A DNA stretch of 5,958 bases. Origin: Nitrospina sp. GTDB lineage: Bacteria; Nitrospinota; Nitrospinia; Nitrospinales; VA-1. Made by a program: the position numbers and the translations under genes. Below the pieces are notes generated by a model that made no database searches, had not been told where the DNA came from, and worked only from the letters and a program-made list of their open reading frames with translations. Shown here in pieces: positions 5,092 through 5,958 of the stretch; position 1 is the stretch's first letter; each line of letters opens with the position of its first letter. The stretch is taken from positions 13,217-19,174 of the forward strand of contig NZYH01000061.1 in NCBI GenBank assembly GCA_002697825.1. Direction: 5' to 3'.

Positions 5092-5958
5092 ATGGAACGC
5101 ACTACGCTACTTCAGCATCTTCGAAAACAGGAAAAAAACACCCCAGAAGCTACTGGCGAATTCACTAACTTAATGACTGAAATAATGGTGGCTTCAAAAA
5201 TTATTTCTCTTGAAGTAAATAGTGCAGGTATCGGAGAAAGTATTTTGGGGCTAACAGGTAAAATAAATGTCCAAGGTGAGGAAGTTCAAAAATTAGATGA
5301 GTTTTCAGATATTACCTTCACAACAATCATGGAAAAATCAAAAGCTATTTGCGCCATCACATCAGAAGAAAAAGAAACTCCATATATCATTCCTCCTGAT
5401 GAAAATCCCGGAAAATATATTTTCATGATGGATCCTCTAGATGGTTCCTCGAACATAGATGTAAACGTTAATATAGGGACTATTTTTTCTATTTATCGCA
5501 AAAAAAGCGATTGCGATACAGTAACAAAAGAAGATTTACTTCAAAAAGGTGAAGATCAAGTAGCTGCTGGATATATAGTTTATGGTTCCAGCACTATCTT
5601 CGTTTATACCTCTGGCCAAGGCGTTCATGGCTTTACACTCGATCCATCTTTAGGTGAGTTTTTTCTATCTCATCCCGATATTAAAATTCCCGAACAAGGT
5701 GCTATTTATAGTGCAAATGAGGGGAACTGGGGTGTTTGGGATGAAACACAAAAAAACCTTGTTTCCTATTTGAAAGAAGACGACCCAAAATCCGGAAGAC
5801 CTTATAAGCTCCGTTATATCGGATCTTTGGTAGCGGACTTTCATCGCACACTATTAAAAGGCGGCCTATTCATGTACCCAAAAGATACCAATAGTCCAAA
5901 AGGTAAATTAAGATTTTGTTTTGAAGCTGCTCCACTTGCTTTTATTGTAGAAAATGCT
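5092..5958 (+). CDS. fbp: Class I fructose-1,6-bisphosphatase (3' end cut by window edge)
   Basis: FBPase removes the 1-phosphate from fructose 1,6-bisphosphate in the cytoplasm, a committed step of gluconeogenesis (or of the Calvin cycle in autotrophs). I translated 289 codons with no stop to the window end; the family is about 330-340 residues, so some 40-50 are missing. Visible landmarks are ATGEF (20-24), the metal and phosphate-binding motif DPLDGSSNID (114-123), NEGN (209-212), RYIGSLVADFHRT (241-253), MYP (261-263) and KGKLRFCFEAAPLAF (270-284). Equivalents of the substrate-binding Lys and Arg (Lys272, Arg274) and of the metal-binding Glu (Glu278) are kept. DPLDGSSNIDVNV followed by GTIFSIY is closest to the E. 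coli-type enzyme. The start at 5092 aligns with E. coli FBPase (ATGEL near residue 20), though no good Shine-Dalgarno precedes it; a GGA 11 bases upstream is the nearest. SBPase activity cannot be excluded from sequence. Confidence 0.95.
   Translation, partial: MERTTLLQHLRKQEKNTPEATGEFTNLMTEIMVASKIISLEVNSAGIGESILGLTGKINVQGEEVQKLDEFSDITFTTIMEKSKAICAITSEEKETPYIIPPDENPGKYIFMMDPLDGSSNIDVNVNIGTIFSIYRKKSDCDTVTKEDLLQKGEDQVAAGYIVYGSSTIFVYTSGQGVHGFTLDPSLGEFFLSHPDIKIPEQGAIYSANEGNWGVWDETQKNLVSYLKEDDPKSGRPYKLRYIGSLVADFHRTLLKGGLFMYPKDTNSPKGKLRFCFEAAPLAFIVENA

Noticed and set aside
1..5958. Search for a novel defence, mobile or multi-gene accessory system
   Set aside because: Every sizeable ORF belongs to a known housekeeping family in an expected order. 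There are no repeat arrays, transposases, phage genes or composition breaks that I can see.

Overview
The window is an AT-rich stretch of ordinary bacterial chromosome carrying six housekeeping genes. Two are cut by the window edges. The minus-strand block (right to left) is xerD, then yceD (DUF177), rpmF and plsX. The plus-strand block is typA, then fbp. The yceD-rpmF-plsX order is the conserved cluster that links ribosome assembly to fatty acid/phospholipid synthesis in many Gram-negative bacteria. The XerD and FBPase sequences resemble the proteobacterial type. A Gram-negative bacterium of proteobacterial or delta-like affinity is therefore plausible, but I cannot name a taxon from this window alone.

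Layout. Positions 1-878 (minus) hold plsX, missing only its last few dozen codons. Positions 955-1137 (minus) hold rpmF, a zinc-ribbon form of ribosomal protein L32. Positions 1147-1677 (minus) hold yceD, whose stop codon overlaps the ribosome binding site of rpmF. A good sigma70-type promoter at 1756-1784 (minus) precedes these three genes and makes them a likely operon separate from xerD. Positions 1807-2685 (minus) hold xerD with all six catalytic residues. A 262-base AT-rich divergent intergenic region follows. Positions 2948-4789 (plus) hold a full-length typA/bipA GTPase. A 302-base non-coding gap contains a candidate promoter and a perfect 9-base inverted repeat. Positions 5092-5958 (plus) hold fbp, a class I fructose-1,6-bisphosphatase, cut at the window end.

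Together the genes cover ribosome parts and assembly (L32, YceD, TypA), membrane lipid synthesis (PlsX), chromosome dimer resolution (XerD) and gluconeogenesis (FBPase). I found no mobile element, CRISPR array, tRNA, rRNA, toxin-antitoxin pair or defence system, and no evidence of a new multi-gene system. The points worth a second look are regulatory: the inverted repeat ahead of fbp, the operon promoter, the translational coupling in the operon, and a possible leaderless xerD start.
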